Part shown: positions 18,296 to 27,257 of the stretch, one piece after another
Position numbering within the stretch: position 1 is the first letter of the stretch
How the letters are laid out: the number at the start of each line of letters is the position of its first letter
Assembly (NCBI RefSeq): GCF_000023065.1
Contig: NC_012691.1
Span: 2,772,501 to 2,836,500 of the forward strand
DNA: 64,000 nucleotides
Direction of reading: 5' to 3'
Origin: Tolumonas auensis DSM 9187
Lineage (GTDB): Bacteria > Pseudomonadota > Gammaproteobacteria > Enterobacterales > Aeromonadaceae
Notes under the pieces: model-generated
Databases searched by the model: none
Told to the model about the DNA's origin: nothing
The model's input: the letters and a program-made list of their open reading frames with translations, nothing else
Translations under genes and position numbers: made by a program

Positions 18296-19330
18296 TCAAG
18301 CCTGCTCACAACGAAAGATCACCGGCTGATGCGGGCGCAAGCGTAATGATACGGCCGTGGTACTGATCGGCATTGAATCAGCGTGCCAGGCGTCCAGCTC
18401 CATCCCCTGCCAGTGAATGCGGCAATGGGCATGCGTGCCGAGAAAATGCTGCTCAATTAACCGGCCATCACCCCCTTCCACAATCTCAAGCCATTGCGGC
18501 CGGATAAACATCATCAGATCGGGGTGATCCGGTACCTGATTCACCGGTATGACGCCCCACGGGGTGAGCACCGACTGATCACTCTGGCGGGTCACGGGTA
18601 CGCGGTTCCCTTTGCCGAGAAATTCAGCCACGTACAGGTTAGCCGGCTGATGATACACGGCACTGGCCTCCCCTTGCTGGACAATGTTGCCTTGCTGAAA
18701 CACCGCCAGCTCATCGGCCAGACTAAACGCTTCTTCCTTATTGTGCGTCACAAAAATCGCGGTAATGTGCTGTGATTTCAGTAAATCGCGGATCTCGCGG
18801 ATCAGCGGGATCCGTAACTGGCTGTCGATATTGGAAAATGGTTCATCCAGCAACATCAGTTTCGGACGACAGACCAGTGAGCGGGCAATCGCCACCCGCT
18901 GCTGCTGGCCGCCGGACAACTCATGCGGATAACGTTTGTCCATGCCGGACAGCCCGACAGTCGTCAAGGTAGAGGCGATGCGTTCTTCGGCATCCTGTTT
19001 TTTCAGGCGTAACGGCCGCAACCCGAACATCAGGTTGTCATGCACAGTCATGTGCGGAAACAGCGCATAATCCTGAAAGATAAAACCCACACCGCGCTCT
19101 TCCGGATCCAGCCCTTTATGCCCATCCTGTACCTGCTGGTCATGCAGATAGATCTGCCCGTGATCAATGGGGATCAGTCCGGCGATCGCTTTCAGCAAGG
19201 TGGTCTTGCCACAGCCACTCGGGCCGAGCAGCGCCAGTATTTTCCGTTCTTCCAGAACAAAGGAGACATTCTGCAGAATAGCCTGCTCCTGATAGCCGCA
19301 CTGCAGGTTGTGAATTTCAATGGCGTTCAT
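18296..19330 (-). CDS. fbpC: Ferric iron ABC transporter ATPase, FbpC type
   Basis: Cytoplasmic ATPase of a ferric-iron-type ABC importer, 344 residues. Walker A GPSGCGKTT, signature LSGGQQQRVAIAR and Walker B LMLLDEPF are all present, with a switch His in FVTHNKEEA, followed by a C-terminal TOBE-like regulatory region (about 240-344). Its start overlaps the end of the permease gene by four bases (ATGA-type coupling). It is the last gene of fbpA-fbpB-fbpC. Polyamine or sulfate ATPases are similar, but the partner proteins point to iron. Confidence 0.9.
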   Translation of the reverse strand: MNAIEIHNLQCGYQEQAILQNVSFVLEERKILALLGPSGCGKTTLLKAIAGLIPIDHGQIYLHDQQVQDGHKGLDPEERGVGFIFQDYALFPHMTVHDNLMFGLRPLRLKKQDAEERIASTLTTVGLSGMDKRYPHELSGGQQQRVAIARSLVCRPKLMLLDEPFSNIDSQLRIPLIREIRDLLKSQHITAIFVTHNKEEAFSLADELAVFQQGNIVQQGEASAVYHQPANLYVAEFLGKGNRVPVTRQSDQSVLTPWGVIPVNQVPDHPDLMMFIRPQWLEIVEGGDGRLIEQHFLGTHAHCRIHWQGMELDAWHADSMPISTTAVSLRLRPHQPVIFRCEQA

Positions 19331-20961
19331 GTTATTCCCCGTTCCAGCGAGCGGTTAAAGAAAATCAGCGGTAATAACCCCACCAGCACGATCATCAGCG
19401 CCGGTAAGGCGCCCAGCTGTAACTGCTCGGTTTTGACATACTGATAAACAATGGTCGGTAACGTTTCAAAATTAAACGGGCGCAGTAATAACGCGGCAGG
19501 CAGCTCTTTCATGGATTCAATAAAAATCAGCACGATCCCCGCCATGATGCCGCGCCACATCAGCGGTAAATGTACGCGGGCGAACATCGGTAACGGGTAA
19601 TAACCCAGACTGCGGCTGACCATGTCCAGACTGAAGGAAATGCGGGCCAGTGAGCTTTCCTGACTGCCCAGGGCAATCGCAATGAAACGCACCACATAGG
19701 CACAGACCAGCGCAAAAATAGTTCCGGTCAGGATCAACCCCGGCTCTTGCCAGCCGAAGGCTGCGATAACGTCATTCAGCAGGAAATCACCCAGCGTAAA
19801 CGGGATCAGAATACCAATCGCTAACACCGTACCCGGCATGGCATAACCGATACCCGCGATTTGCAGCGCCTGTACGCCCGGCTTATTGGGTAACAGACGA
19901 CGGGTCAGCACCAGCGGCAAGGCCAGAATGGCTGCCAGTGCTGCAACCGCCAGCGCGATTTGCAGACTGTTAAAACTGTATTGCAGCAGTGCCGGCCAGT
20001 CCTGTTCCGCCAGTGCCGACAGGGCATAATCCAGCAACACCAGCACGGGCAAGAAGAAACCCAGAAACACAATCAGCCAGCAATATCCCAGCGACAGCAT
20101 CAATTTGCTGCCTGCCAGACGGGGACGATTATGAACGGGAATACCGTTTCCTTTCTGAAAGATCTGCTGCCGGCGGCGGCTCATCTTTTCCAGCAGGATC
20201 AGGAGCACCACTATCGAGATCAGGCAGACCGAAAGCTGTGCGGCGGAAGGCAGGCTGCCATAACCCAGCCAGGCATCGGTGATCGCCGTCGTCAGGGTAT
20301 TCACGGCAAAATAGGAGACCGTGCCAAAATCGGCCAGCGTTTCCATCGCCACCAGAATCATGGCGCCGATTAATGCCGGCCGGACCAAGGGCAGACTGAT
20401 GCGGAAAAAACGCCGCCAGTGATTGGCACCCAGCATCCGGCCGGCATCCTGCAGATTGATCGATTGTTCCAGAAAGCCGGCGCGGGTCAGCAGATAGACA
20501 TACGGATAGAGCACCAATGCCAGCATGGCAGCGGCACCGCCTAAGGTCCGCAGATCCGGAAACCAGTAATCGGCGGCCGATTGCCAGCCAAACAAGTCAC
20601 GCAGCTGTATTTGTAACCAGCCGGTGTAATCGAGTAAATCGGTGTAGATATAGGCCACAACATAAGCCGGCATCGCCAGCGGCAGGATCAGCGCCCATTC
20701 AAGATAGCGGTGCCCCGGTAACTGATAATTCGCCAGCAACCAGCCACAAGGCAATCCCAGCAATACGGCAAAGATAACCACCAGCGTAACCAGGGCCAGA
20801 GAATTGAAAAGATAGGTGGGTAATACCGTCTGCCAGAGCTGTTGCAGCAAGCCGGCATCCGTACTGAAGGCTTCAATCAATAAAGCCATTACAGGTGAAA
20901 ACAGCAGCAGAGCTAGTGCTCCGCTGCCAGCTAACCAGCGACGATGGCGTACAACTGCCAT
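19327..20961 (-). CDS. fbpB: Ferric iron ABC transporter permease, FbpB type (fused double permease)
   Basis: Inner-membrane permease of 544 residues made of two homologous halves, each ending with an EAA-type ATPase-contact loop: one in QDAGRMLGANHWRRFFRISLP and one in SLDMVSRSLGYYPLPMFARV. About twelve hydrophobic segments are visible. The fused two-domain layout is typical of the FbpB/SfuB iron family. It lies nine bases after fbpA and overlaps fbpC by four bases, so the three are one operon under the Fur box at 21984. Confidence 0.9.
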   Translation of the reverse strand: MAVVRHRRWLAGSGALALLLFSPVMALLIEAFSTDAGLLQQLWQTVLPTYLFNSLALVTLVVIFAVLLGLPCGWLLANYQLPGHRYLEWALILPLAMPAYVVAYIYTDLLDYTGWLQIQLRDLFGWQSAADYWFPDLRTLGGAAAMLALVLYPYVYLLTRAGFLEQSINLQDAGRMLGANHWRRFFRISLPLVRPALIGAMILVAMETLADFGTVSYFAVNTLTTAITDAWLGYGSLPSAAQLSVCLISIVVLLILLEKMSRRRQQIFQKGNGIPVHNRPRLAGSKLMLSLGYCWLIVFLGFFLPVLVLLDYALSALAEQDWPALLQYSFNSLQIALAVAALAAILALPLVLTRRLLPNKPGVQALQIAGIGYAMPGTVLAIGILIPFTLGDFLLNDVIAAFGWQEPGLILTGTIFALVCAYVVRFIAIALGSQESSLARISFSLDMVSRSLGYYPLPMFARVHLPLMWRGIMAGIVLIFIESMKELPAALLLRPFNFETLPTIVYQYVKTEQLQLGALPALMIVLVGLLPLIFFNRSLERGIT

Positions 20962-20970
20962 TAAATATCC

Positions 20971-21969
20971 TTACAGATCAAATTTAACTTTGTCGATCAG
21001 GGTTATCGCTTGTTTACGATAAGAAGCAATCTGAGCGATTGGCAGCGCATCGGCCTTGTATTCGCCCCATGAAGCGACCAGCCTGGATGGCGCGACACCC
21101 GCCTTCACCGGATACTCCATGTTCAGTTCGGCATACATCTGTTGTGCTTTATCCGCCGAGAGGTATTCCATCAGCTTGACTGCCGCGTCTTTGTTCTTGG
21201 CATATTTGGTCATCACAACCCCGCTCACGTTGACATGAGCACCACGATCTTTCTGGTTCGGGAAGTTGATATAAACAGCGTCAGCCCAGGTTTTCTGCTC
21301 TTCATCCTGCAGCATTTTGCCCAGGTAATAGCTGTTACCCAGTGACAGATCACACACGCCTTCCTTGATGGCTTTAACCTGATCGCGGTCATTGCCCTGT
21401 GGTTTACGCGCCAGGTTGGCCTTCAGCCCTTCCAGCCATTGTTCCGCCTTTGCTTCACCGTGATGAGCAATCATCGAAGCAACCAATGCGACGTTATAAG
21501 AGTTTTTACCGCTACGGGTACAAATCTTACCTTTGTATTTCTCGTCAGCCAGTGACTCGTAGGTAATATCATCTGGCTTGCCGACACGCTCTTTAGAGGT
21601 GTAAATATTGCGGACACGGGTAGTCAGGGCAAACCAGCGGTTGTCCGGATCACGGTACTGAGCCGGAATATTACTGTTCAGCGTTTGGCTATTAACAGGT
21701 TGCACCAGATCCTGCTCGACCAGTTCCATCAGGCGACTAATGTCGACCGTCAGTACCAGATCAGCCGGCGTATGTTTCCCTTCACGGGCCAGACGCTCTG
21801 CCAGACCATCTTCGGCATACACCAGATTCACTTTGATACCCTGTTCTTTTTCAAACGCCTGAACGATAGGCTCAATCAGATAAGCCTGACGGGCAGAATA
21901 AACATTAATTTCTTCCGCCGCCTGAACAGAACCCGCCACCAGTAAAGCCAACAACGCTACTTTTGTCAT
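20971..21969 (-). CDS. fbpA: Periplasmic ferric iron-binding protein, FbpA type
   Basis: Periplasmic solute receptor of the iron importer. The signal peptide is MTKVALLALLVAGSVQA with cleavage before AEEINVYSAR. The mature protein has the family start NVYSARQAYLIEPIV and the iron-ligand region around GNSYYLGKML, where tyrosines of the YY pair coordinate iron in relatives. 332 residues from the ATG at 21969; an upstream in-frame TTG at 21984 is disfavoured because the signal peptide then starts oddly. First gene of the operon, directly downstream of a strong Fur box. Confidence 0.9.
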   Translation of the reverse strand: MTKVALLALLVAGSVQAAEEINVYSARQAYLIEPIVQAFEKEQGIKVNLVYAEDGLAERLAREGKHTPADLVLTVDISRLMELVEQDLVQPVNSQTLNSNIPAQYRDPDNRWFALTTRVRNIYTSKERVGKPDDITYESLADEKYKGKICTRSGKNSYNVALVASMIAHHGEAKAEQWLEGLKANLARKPQGNDRDQVKAIKEGVCDLSLGNSYYLGKMLQDEEQKTWADAVYINFPNQKDRGAHVNVSGVVMTKYAKNKDAAVKLMEYLSADKAQQMYAELNMEYPVKAGVAPSRLVASWGEYKADALPIAQIASYRKQAITLIDKVKFDL

Positions 21970-21983
21970 TACGTATCCATCCA

Positions 21984-22002
21984 ACTAATGAGAATCATTA
22001 TC
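21984..22002. promoter_or_regulatory. Fur box controlling fbpABC
   Basis: The 19 bases ending AATGAGAATCATTATC match the GATAATGATAATCATTATC consensus at about 16 positions. Further ATAATGAT and GATATCATTTG words follow to about 22030, suggesting overlapping sites. It lies 15 bases before the fbpA ATG. Confidence 0.85.
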
Positions 22003-22126
22003 ATAATGATATGAGAACGGATATCATTTGTAAATAAATGAAAATAAATATCGTTTGTATTGACTTCAGTGTCCGGCTTGACCAAAAAGAAGACGACAGC
22101 GATGCAAAACAGCTTTCAGAAGGCAA

Positions 22127-22150
22127 TAAAAAAGGGACCATAAAGGTCCC
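22127..22150 (-). terminator. Terminator of the PII gene
   Basis: Stem GGGACC/GGTCCC with a five-base loop, followed by a T-run on the minus strand (CCCTTTTTTAT), 32 bases after the PII stop. Confidence 0.85.
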
Positions 22151-22181
22151 AACATGTCTGGACGAACAAGCAGAATCAAGC

Positions 22182-22520
22182 TTAGATGGCTTCACCATCC
22201 ACTTCGCCGGTACGGATACGCACTACGTGCGCCAGATCGTACACGAAAATCTTACCGTCACCAATTTTACCGGTATAAGCGGCTTTGCTGATGGCTTCAA
22301 TGATGCTTTCCACGTTGTCGTCAGAGGTAGCGATATCCAGTTTTACCTTTGGCAGAAAATCGACCTGATATTCAGCACCACGATACAGCTCGGTGTGGCC
22401 TTTCTGACGACCAAACCCTTTCACTTCGGACACGGTCATACCGTCCACGCCAAGTGCCGCAACGGCTTCACGTACGTCATCCAGTTTGAACGGTTTAATG
22501 ATTGCACTGATAAGTTTCAT
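22182..22520 (-). CDS. glnB: Nitrogen regulatory protein PII
   Basis: 112-residue PII signal protein that reports glutamine, 2-oxoglutarate and ATP/ADP to its partners. The T-loop KGFGRQKGHTELYRGAEY contains uridylylation target Tyr51, and the C-loop region TGKIGDGKIFV is intact. Asp54 is as in GlnB (GlnK of enterics has Asn), although SKAAYTGK is more GlnK-like, so the GlnB name is a preference. It stands alone: no amtB, glnA or nadE is next to it, and it has its own terminator. Confidence 0.9.
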   Translation of the reverse strand: MKLISAIIKPFKLDDVREAVAALGVDGMTVSEVKGFGRQKGHTELYRGAEYQVDFLPKVKLDIATSDDNVESIIEAISKAAYTGKIGDGKIFVYDLAHVVRIRTGEVDGEAI

Positions 22521-22683
22521 AGTTAAACTCCCACTCCCTGGTTAATTGGGCTTGACTGAAACAATTCAATGTCTGTGCCATCTATTGAAAATTATTAATT
22601 TTCAGTTAGTTACAGCAAGGAACTGACAATCTGCTGATATTGGTGTGTTGAATTGTGCACTTCACTTCAGCACTGCTGCAAAA

Positions 22684-22702
22684 ACGCCCCAAAAAGGGGC
22701 GT
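22684..22702 (-). terminator. Terminator of yacL
   Basis: Stem ACGCCCC/GGGGCGT with a five-base loop and TTTTGC following on the minus strand. Confidence 0.88.
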
Positions 22703-22722
22703 CATTGTGGGTCGTTTGCCTG

Positions 22723-23091
22723 TTATTGCTCGCTGATAAATTCACGCCAGGCCAGCAATAGTTGTTCAAAGTCATCCAGGCCACAGGCGGCAAACAATTC
22801 ATCGTCGTAATAACTTAATCCCGCTTCATTATCTTCAATTTCTGTCTCAAATTGCAGTTCCCGTGCACTGACTGTCGCGGCTTCCTGATCCAGATGAAGA
22901 GAAAAATCCTTGCCCGGTAACGTATACTCATCACCACCATGAAGTAATCGTGCCGTTATTTTAAGTAACTCATTACAACGGGCGACATCGGCTCCCAGCT
23001 CATCTGTCAGCCATAAACCAAACGCTTCATGCCCCATTGACAGACGGGCCCGGCAACGGCCATCCGTATTCCGGACAAATTGATGATCCAT
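22723..23091 (-). CDS. yacL: UPF0231 family protein YacL
   Basis: Small acidic cytoplasmic protein of 122 residues. It matches E. coli YacL in length and in conserved words such as RLSMGHEAFG near the N-terminus and LSYYDDELFAACGLDDF near the C-terminus. Function unknown. It follows acnB in the same direction after a 191-base gap, the same neighbour relation as in E. coli, and has its own strong terminator. Confidence 0.85.
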   Translation of the reverse strand: MDHQFVRNTDGRCRARLSMGHEAFGLWLTDELGADVARCNELLKITARLLHGGDEYTLPGKDFSLHLDQEAATVSARELQFETEIEDNEAGLSYYDDELFAACGLDDFEQLLLAWREFISEQ

Positions 23092-23235
23092 ATATTGTGC
23101 TCCTGAACAACGGCAATACGGGTCACTCCCTTTACCATTCAGTCTGCCAGCAGACTGCGTTTGCCTGATTAGTTCTTACTTATTAACAATAGCTGAAAAC
23201 TTATTCCAAGTAGCCAAACTAAATAACTAAAAAAA

Positions 23236-23262
23236 GAAGGGCAAGTCTGTGACTTGCCCTTC
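23236..23262 (-). terminator. Terminator of acnB
   Basis: Twelve-base perfect stem GAAGGGCAAGTC/GACTTGCCCTTC with a three-base loop, followed by seven Ts on the minus strand. Confidence 0.92.
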
Positions 23263-23282
23263 ATATCGCAGTAAATCGATGT

Positions 23283-25880
23283 TTATACCGGTACTTGCAG
23301 GATCACTTTATCCGCTTTGTCGGTGTAGCTGGCGATCTGATCAAAGTTCAGATAGCGGTAAACATCAGCTGCCATCGCATCCAGCTCTTTCGCATACGAC
23401 TGGTACTCTTCCACGCTTGGAATACGTCCCAGAATCGCCGCCACAGAAGCCAGTTCTGCGGAAGCCAGATACACGTTCGCGCCCTGACCCAGACGGTTCG
23501 GGAAGTTACGTGTAGAGGTAGACACGACCGTGGTGCCGTCACCGACACGTGCCTGGTTACCCATACACAGTGAACAGCCCGGGATCTCGATGCGGGCACC
23601 GACACGACCGAAAATACCGTAGTAGCCTTCTTCGGTCAGCTGATCGCGATCCATCTTGGTCGGTGGTGCAATCCACAGACGGGTATGCAGCTGGCCTTTG
23701 AACTGGTTCAGCAGTTTACCGGCAGCACGGAAGTGACCGATGTTGGTCATGCAGGAACCGATGAACACTTCGTCGATCTTGTCACCGGCAACGGTCGACA
23801 GCAGACGCGCATCATCCGGATCGTTCGGCGCACACAGGATCGGCTCTTTGATTTCGCTCATGTCGATTTCAATGATCGCTGCGTATTCCGCATCCGCATC
23901 GGCTGACATCAGTTTCGGATCCGCCAGCCACTCCTGCATACCGGCAATACGACGCTCGATAGTACGTTTATCGCCATAGCCTTCTGCCAGCATCCACTTC
24001 AGCATCACGATGTTGGAGTTCAGGTATTCAGCGATTGGCGCCTCATCCAGCTTGATGGTACAGCCGGCAGCAGAACGCTCGGCACTGGCGTCGGCCAGTT
24101 CAAACGCCTGCTCTACCTTCAGATCTGGCAGACCTTCGATTTCCAGAATACGGCCGGAGAAGATGTTCTTCTTGCCCGCTTTCTCTACAGTCAGCAAGCC
24201 CATCTGAATGGCCTGATAAGGGATTGCATGTACCAGATCACGCAGGGTGATACCTGGCTGCAGTTCGCCTTTGAAGCGCACCAGCACAGATTCCGGCATA
24301 TCCAGTGGCATCACGCCGGTCGCAGCAGCAAACGCCACCAGACCAGAGCCCGCCGGGAAAGAAACACCGATAGGGAAACGGGTATGTGAGTCACCACCAG
24401 TACCAACAGTATCCGGCAGCAGCATGCGGTTCAGCCAGCTATGGATAACACCATCGCCCGGACGCAGTGCAACACCGCCACGGTTCATTATGAAGTCTGG
24501 CAGCGTGTGGTGAGTCTGTACGTCAACCGGCTTCGGATAAGCTGCGGTGTGACAGAAAGACTGCATCACCAGGTCAGCCGAGAAGCCCAGACAGGCCAGA
24601 TCTTTCAGCTCGTCACGGGTCATCGGGCCGGTAGTATCCTGAGAACCCACGGTAGTCATCTTCGGTTCACAGTAAGTGCCCGGACGAATACCGGTTACGC
24701 CGCAGGCTTTACCAACCATTTTCTGCGCCAGAGTGTAACCTTTACCGGTATCAGCCACTGGTTTCGGACGGTTGAACACGGTGGATGCAGGCAGACCCAG
24801 CATTTCACGTGCTTTGTCAGTCAGACCACGACCCACGATCAATGGAATACGGCCACCAGCACGCACTTCATCCAGCAGTACGTCAGTTTTCAGCTCGAAA
24901 GTGGCAATCACTTCGTCGCTGCCGTGACGGGTCACTTTCCCGGCATACGGATAGATGTCGATCACATCACCGGTATCCATCTTGCTGACATCCAGCTCGA
25001 TTGGCAGTGCACCGGCATCTTCCATAGTGTTGAAGAAAATCGGTGCAATTTTACCGCCCAGTACGAAACCGCCCGCACGTTTGTTCGGCACGTTAGGAAT
25101 ATCGTCGCCCATAAACCACAGCACGGAGTTCGTCGCTGATTTACGGGATGAACCGGTACCGACTACGTCACCCACATATACCAGCGGGAAACCTTTCTGT
25201 TTCAGGGCATCCAGTGTGGTGATTGGGCCAACAGCGCCTTCCTGATCAGCAGTAATGCCAGGACGGCTGTTTTTCAGCATTGCCAGCGCATGCAACGGGA
25301 TATCCGGACGTGACCAGGCATCCTGTGCCGGTGACAGGTCATCGGTGTTGGTTTCACCGGTGACTTTGAAAACGGTCAGCGTGATTTTGTCAGCCAGTTG
25401 CGGACGGTTCAGATACCATTCGGCATTCGCCCAGGATTCCATGACCTGCTTAGCGTAGGCATTACCGGCTTGCAGTTTTTCCTGTACGTCATGGAAAGAA
25501 TCAAACAGCAGCAAGGTGTGAGACAGTGCTTTCGCGGCAATCGGTGCCAGTTTGGCGTCATCCAGCAGATCGATCAGCGGCTGAATGTTGTAGCCGCCCT
25601 GCATGGTACCCAGCAATTCAGTGGCTTTCTCAGCACTGATCACCGGTGAAGAGACTTGTCCTTTCGTCAGCGCAGCCAGGAAACCGGCTTTCACATAAGC
25701 CGCTTCGTCCACTCCGGGTGGTACGCGATCAGCCAGCAGTTCCAGTAGGAAAGCTTCTTCGCCTGCCGGTGGGTTTTTCAGTAATTCAACCAGTGCAGCA
25801 ACCTGTTCGGCTGATAATGGTTTTGGCGCGATACCCTGCGCAGCACGTTCAGCGACGTGTTGACGATAGTTTTCCAGCAC
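23283..25880 (-). CDS. acnB: Aconitate hydratase B
   Basis: TCA-cycle aconitase (citrate to isocitrate) with a [4Fe-4S] cluster; in relatives it also acts as 2-methylisocitrate dehydratase. At 865 residues it is the same length as E. coli AcnB. The N-terminal HEAT-like domain (about 1-160) begins [13 protein letters not shown]. Cluster cysteines are in [16 protein letters not shown] (about 710) and in [13 protein letters not shown] (about 769 and 772). The ATG is preceded by AAGGAG. Single-gene transcription unit with its own terminator, yacL following. Confidence 0.97.
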   Translation of the reverse strand: MLENYRQHVAERAAQGIAPKPLSAEQVAALVELLKNPPAGEEAFLLELLADRVPPGVDEAAYVKAGFLAALTKGQVSSPVISAEKATELLGTMQGGYNIQPLIDLLDDAKLAPIAAKALSHTLLLFDSFHDVQEKLQAGNAYAKQVMESWANAEWYLNRPQLADKITLTVFKVTGETNTDDLSPAQDAWSRPDIPLHALAMLKNSRPGITADQEGAVGPITTLDALKQKGFPLVYVGDVVGTGSSRKSATNSVLWFMGDDIPNVPNKRAGGFVLGGKIAPIFFNTMEDAGALPIELDVSKMDTGDVIDIYPYAGKVTRHGSDEVIATFELKTDVLLDEVRAGGRIPLIVGRGLTDKAREMLGLPASTVFNRPKPVADTGKGYTLAQKMVGKACGVTGIRPGTYCEPKMTTVGSQDTTGPMTRDELKDLACLGFSADLVMQSFCHTAAYPKPVDVQTHHTLPDFIMNRGGVALRPGDGVIHSWLNRMLLPDTVGTGGDSHTRFPIGVSFPAGSGLVAFAAATGVMPLDMPESVLVRFKGELQPGITLRDLVHAIPYQAIQMGLLTVEKAGKKNIFSGRILEIEGLPDLKVEQAFELADASAERSAAGCTIKLDEAPIAEYLNSNIVMLKWMLAEGYGDKRTIERRIAGMQEWLADPKLMSADADAEYAAIIEIDMSEIKEPILCAPNDPDDARLLSTVAGDKIDEVFIGSCMTNIGHFRAAGKLLNQFKGQLHTRLWIAPPTKMDRDQLTEEGYYGIFGRVGARIEIPGCSLCMGNQARVGDGTTVVSTSTRNFPNRLGQGANVYLASAELASVAAILGRIPSVEEYQSYAKELDAMAADVYRYLNFDQIASYTDKADKVILQVPV

Positions 25881-26028
25881 AATGCACTCCTTTTCGAAAA
25901 TCAGCCCCGCAGCTCTTCCCTGAACAGATTTCAGTGACTTAACTTATTGCAGTGAGTCAACTTGGCTATATAAGCAAACGGGGACAACTATAGTGAATTT
26001 ATATGCAAAATAAAAACATATCTGCTAA

Positions 26029-26235
26029 TTAGCAGCGGCCTTTCTTCGCTTGGCCCGGAGGGCAGAAACGTCCGCCACCTGAAGGATACTGTTCACCACC
26101 GCCACCCAAAATCACACGGGCACCACCCACGTCGACATCGGCCCGGTTAACACGAACCGGCTGATGATACGGTGCGACACAACCGGTCATCACCGTTACC
26201 GCGACTGCCACTATGAGGTAAGACAAGTTTTTCAC
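26029..26235 (-). CDS. Small putative lipoprotein
   Basis: 68 residues. An N-terminal hydrophobic stretch ends in the lipobox VMTGC (Cys19), predicting a lipid-anchored mature peptide of 50 residues. The rest is glycine-rich (VILGGGGEQYPSGGG) and ends in a Cys-containing basic tail FCPPGQAKKGRC that recurs in small enterobacterial lipoproteins as far as I recall. GTG start, with AGAGGAA seven bases before it. A palindrome CTGCTAATTAGCAG overlaps the stop and may act in termination. Function unknown. Confidence 0.7.
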   Translation of the reverse strand: MKNLSYLIVAVAVTVMTGCVAPYHQPVRVNRADVDVGGARVILGGGGEQYPSGGGRFCPPGQAKKGRC

Positions 26236-26497
26236 AGTTATGTTCCTCTGTAGTTGTTATTGTTAAACGACGGGCTAAGCATAATCGTTACCAGCCGAAA
26301 AAACACCAGCAGGCAATTAACGAAGAAAAATTTTCGCAAATTCCGGATCGGTTGCAACCCTCGTAATCGTTCCTGCTGTCAGGTATTCAGCCATTCATGC
26401 TAAGGCTATAATAAATGAAGCGATAACATATCGCATTTTATTGCGGTCAGGAGAGCAACAACGCGTCCTGTCCGGTTTTCATATTAAGGACAGTGTC

Positions 26498-26881
26498 ATG
26501 TTGTATTCGGTTTTGGCTATCAGTCTCGGCGCTTCTGCCGGTGCTGTCAGCCGCTGGCTGCTGGGTTTAGGATTTAATACTCTGTTCCCGACTATTCCGC
26601 CAGGAACCCTGCTCGCCAATCTGCTGGGTGGTTATCTGATTGGTATCGCGGTGACCTTCTTTGCTGCCAATCCGAATTTACCACCGGAATGGCGTTTACT
26701 GGTGATCACCGGTTTTCTCGGTGGCCTGACCACGTTTTCGACTTTCTCTGCCGAAGTCACCACGTTATTGCAGCAAGGCCGCCTGCTCTGGGCAGGTGGC
26801 GCCATTGCCGTGCATGTGATCGGTTCACTGGTCATGACGTTACTGGGTATGGCAACGATGAGTCTGTTACAACGCAGCTGA
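26498..26881 (+). CDS. crcB: Fluoride channel CrcB/Fluc
   Basis: Small inner-membrane fluoride exporter channel, 127 residues with four hydrophobic segments. Family motifs [27 protein letters not shown] (with the conserved channel Asn) and [13 protein letters not shown] are present. AAGGA seven bases before the ATG at 26498 fixes the start; the open frame extends upstream without family resemblance. It is followed 24 bases later by a DUF190 gene, a pairing seen with CrcB elsewhere. No fluoride riboswitch could be recognised upstream. Confidence 0.92.
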   Translation: MLYSVLAISLGASAGAVSRWLLGLGFNTLFPTIPPGTLLANLLGGYLIGIAVTFFAANPNLPPEWRLLVITGFLGGLTTFSTFSAEVTTLLQQGRLLWAGGAIAVHVIGSLVMTLLGMATMSLLQRS

Positions 26882-26905
26882 TTACACGTTCCTCCGGAGG
26901 TGTTT

Positions 26906-27223
26906 ATGCAAGGCTTCAAGCTTACATTTTTTACGCAGCAGGATCGTTCGGTTCACGGACAGTCGCTGGCGCTCTGGCTGATCCAGCAAGCGAAAGAAAT
27001 GGGTATCCGGGGCGCAACGCTGACCGCTGCCAGCGAAGGTTTCGGTCATGACAGGAAACTGCATTCAGCTCATTTTTTTGAACTGACGGATCAACCGCTG
27101 CAGGTCACCATGGCAGTGACAGCGGAAGAAGCGGAACAGATGTTTGCCTTGCTGAAAAAAGAAGGCGTCAATATCTTCTACACTCAGGCCGCGATCGAAT
27201 TCGGTATGTCCGGAGAGCGCTGA
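26906..27223 (+). CDS. DUF190 family protein (CrcB-associated)
   Basis: 105-residue soluble protein of the DUF190/UPF0166 family, with a PII-like ferredoxin fold predicted for the family. Conserved patterns are LTFFTQQDRSVHGQSLALWL, the glycine-rich RGATLTAASEGFG and a late VTMAVTAEEAEQMFALL. The ATG at 26906 is five bases after CCGGAGG. Its position directly after crcB suggests a role in fluoride resistance, perhaps as a sensor or modulator of the channel; that is inference. Confidence 0.8.
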   Translation: MQGFKLTFFTQQDRSVHGQSLALWLIQQAKEMGIRGATLTAASEGFGHDRKLHSAHFFELTDQPLQVTMAVTAEEAEQMFALLKKEGVNIFYTQAAIEFGMSGER

Positions 27224-27247
27224 TACTTCGGCATCTGCGCTCTCCGG
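27210..27247. terminator. Long hairpin between the DUF190 and sqr ends
   Basis: Eleven-base perfect stem CCGGAGAGCGC/GCGCTCTCCGG with a 16-base loop, overlapping the DUF190 stop codon, between convergent genes. There is no T-run on either side, so it is a candidate bidirectional terminator or barrier only. Confidence 0.5.
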
Positions 27248-27257
27248 TCTGAGGCGA

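Noticed and set aside
24441-25139. 232-codon open frame antisense to acnB
   Set aside because: Full overlap with a firmly identified gene; composition is that of a shadow frame.
26390-26497. Fluoride riboswitch before crcB
   Set aside because: I looked for the conserved pseudoknot words and did not find them; only a small GCGAT/ATCGC hairpin is present.
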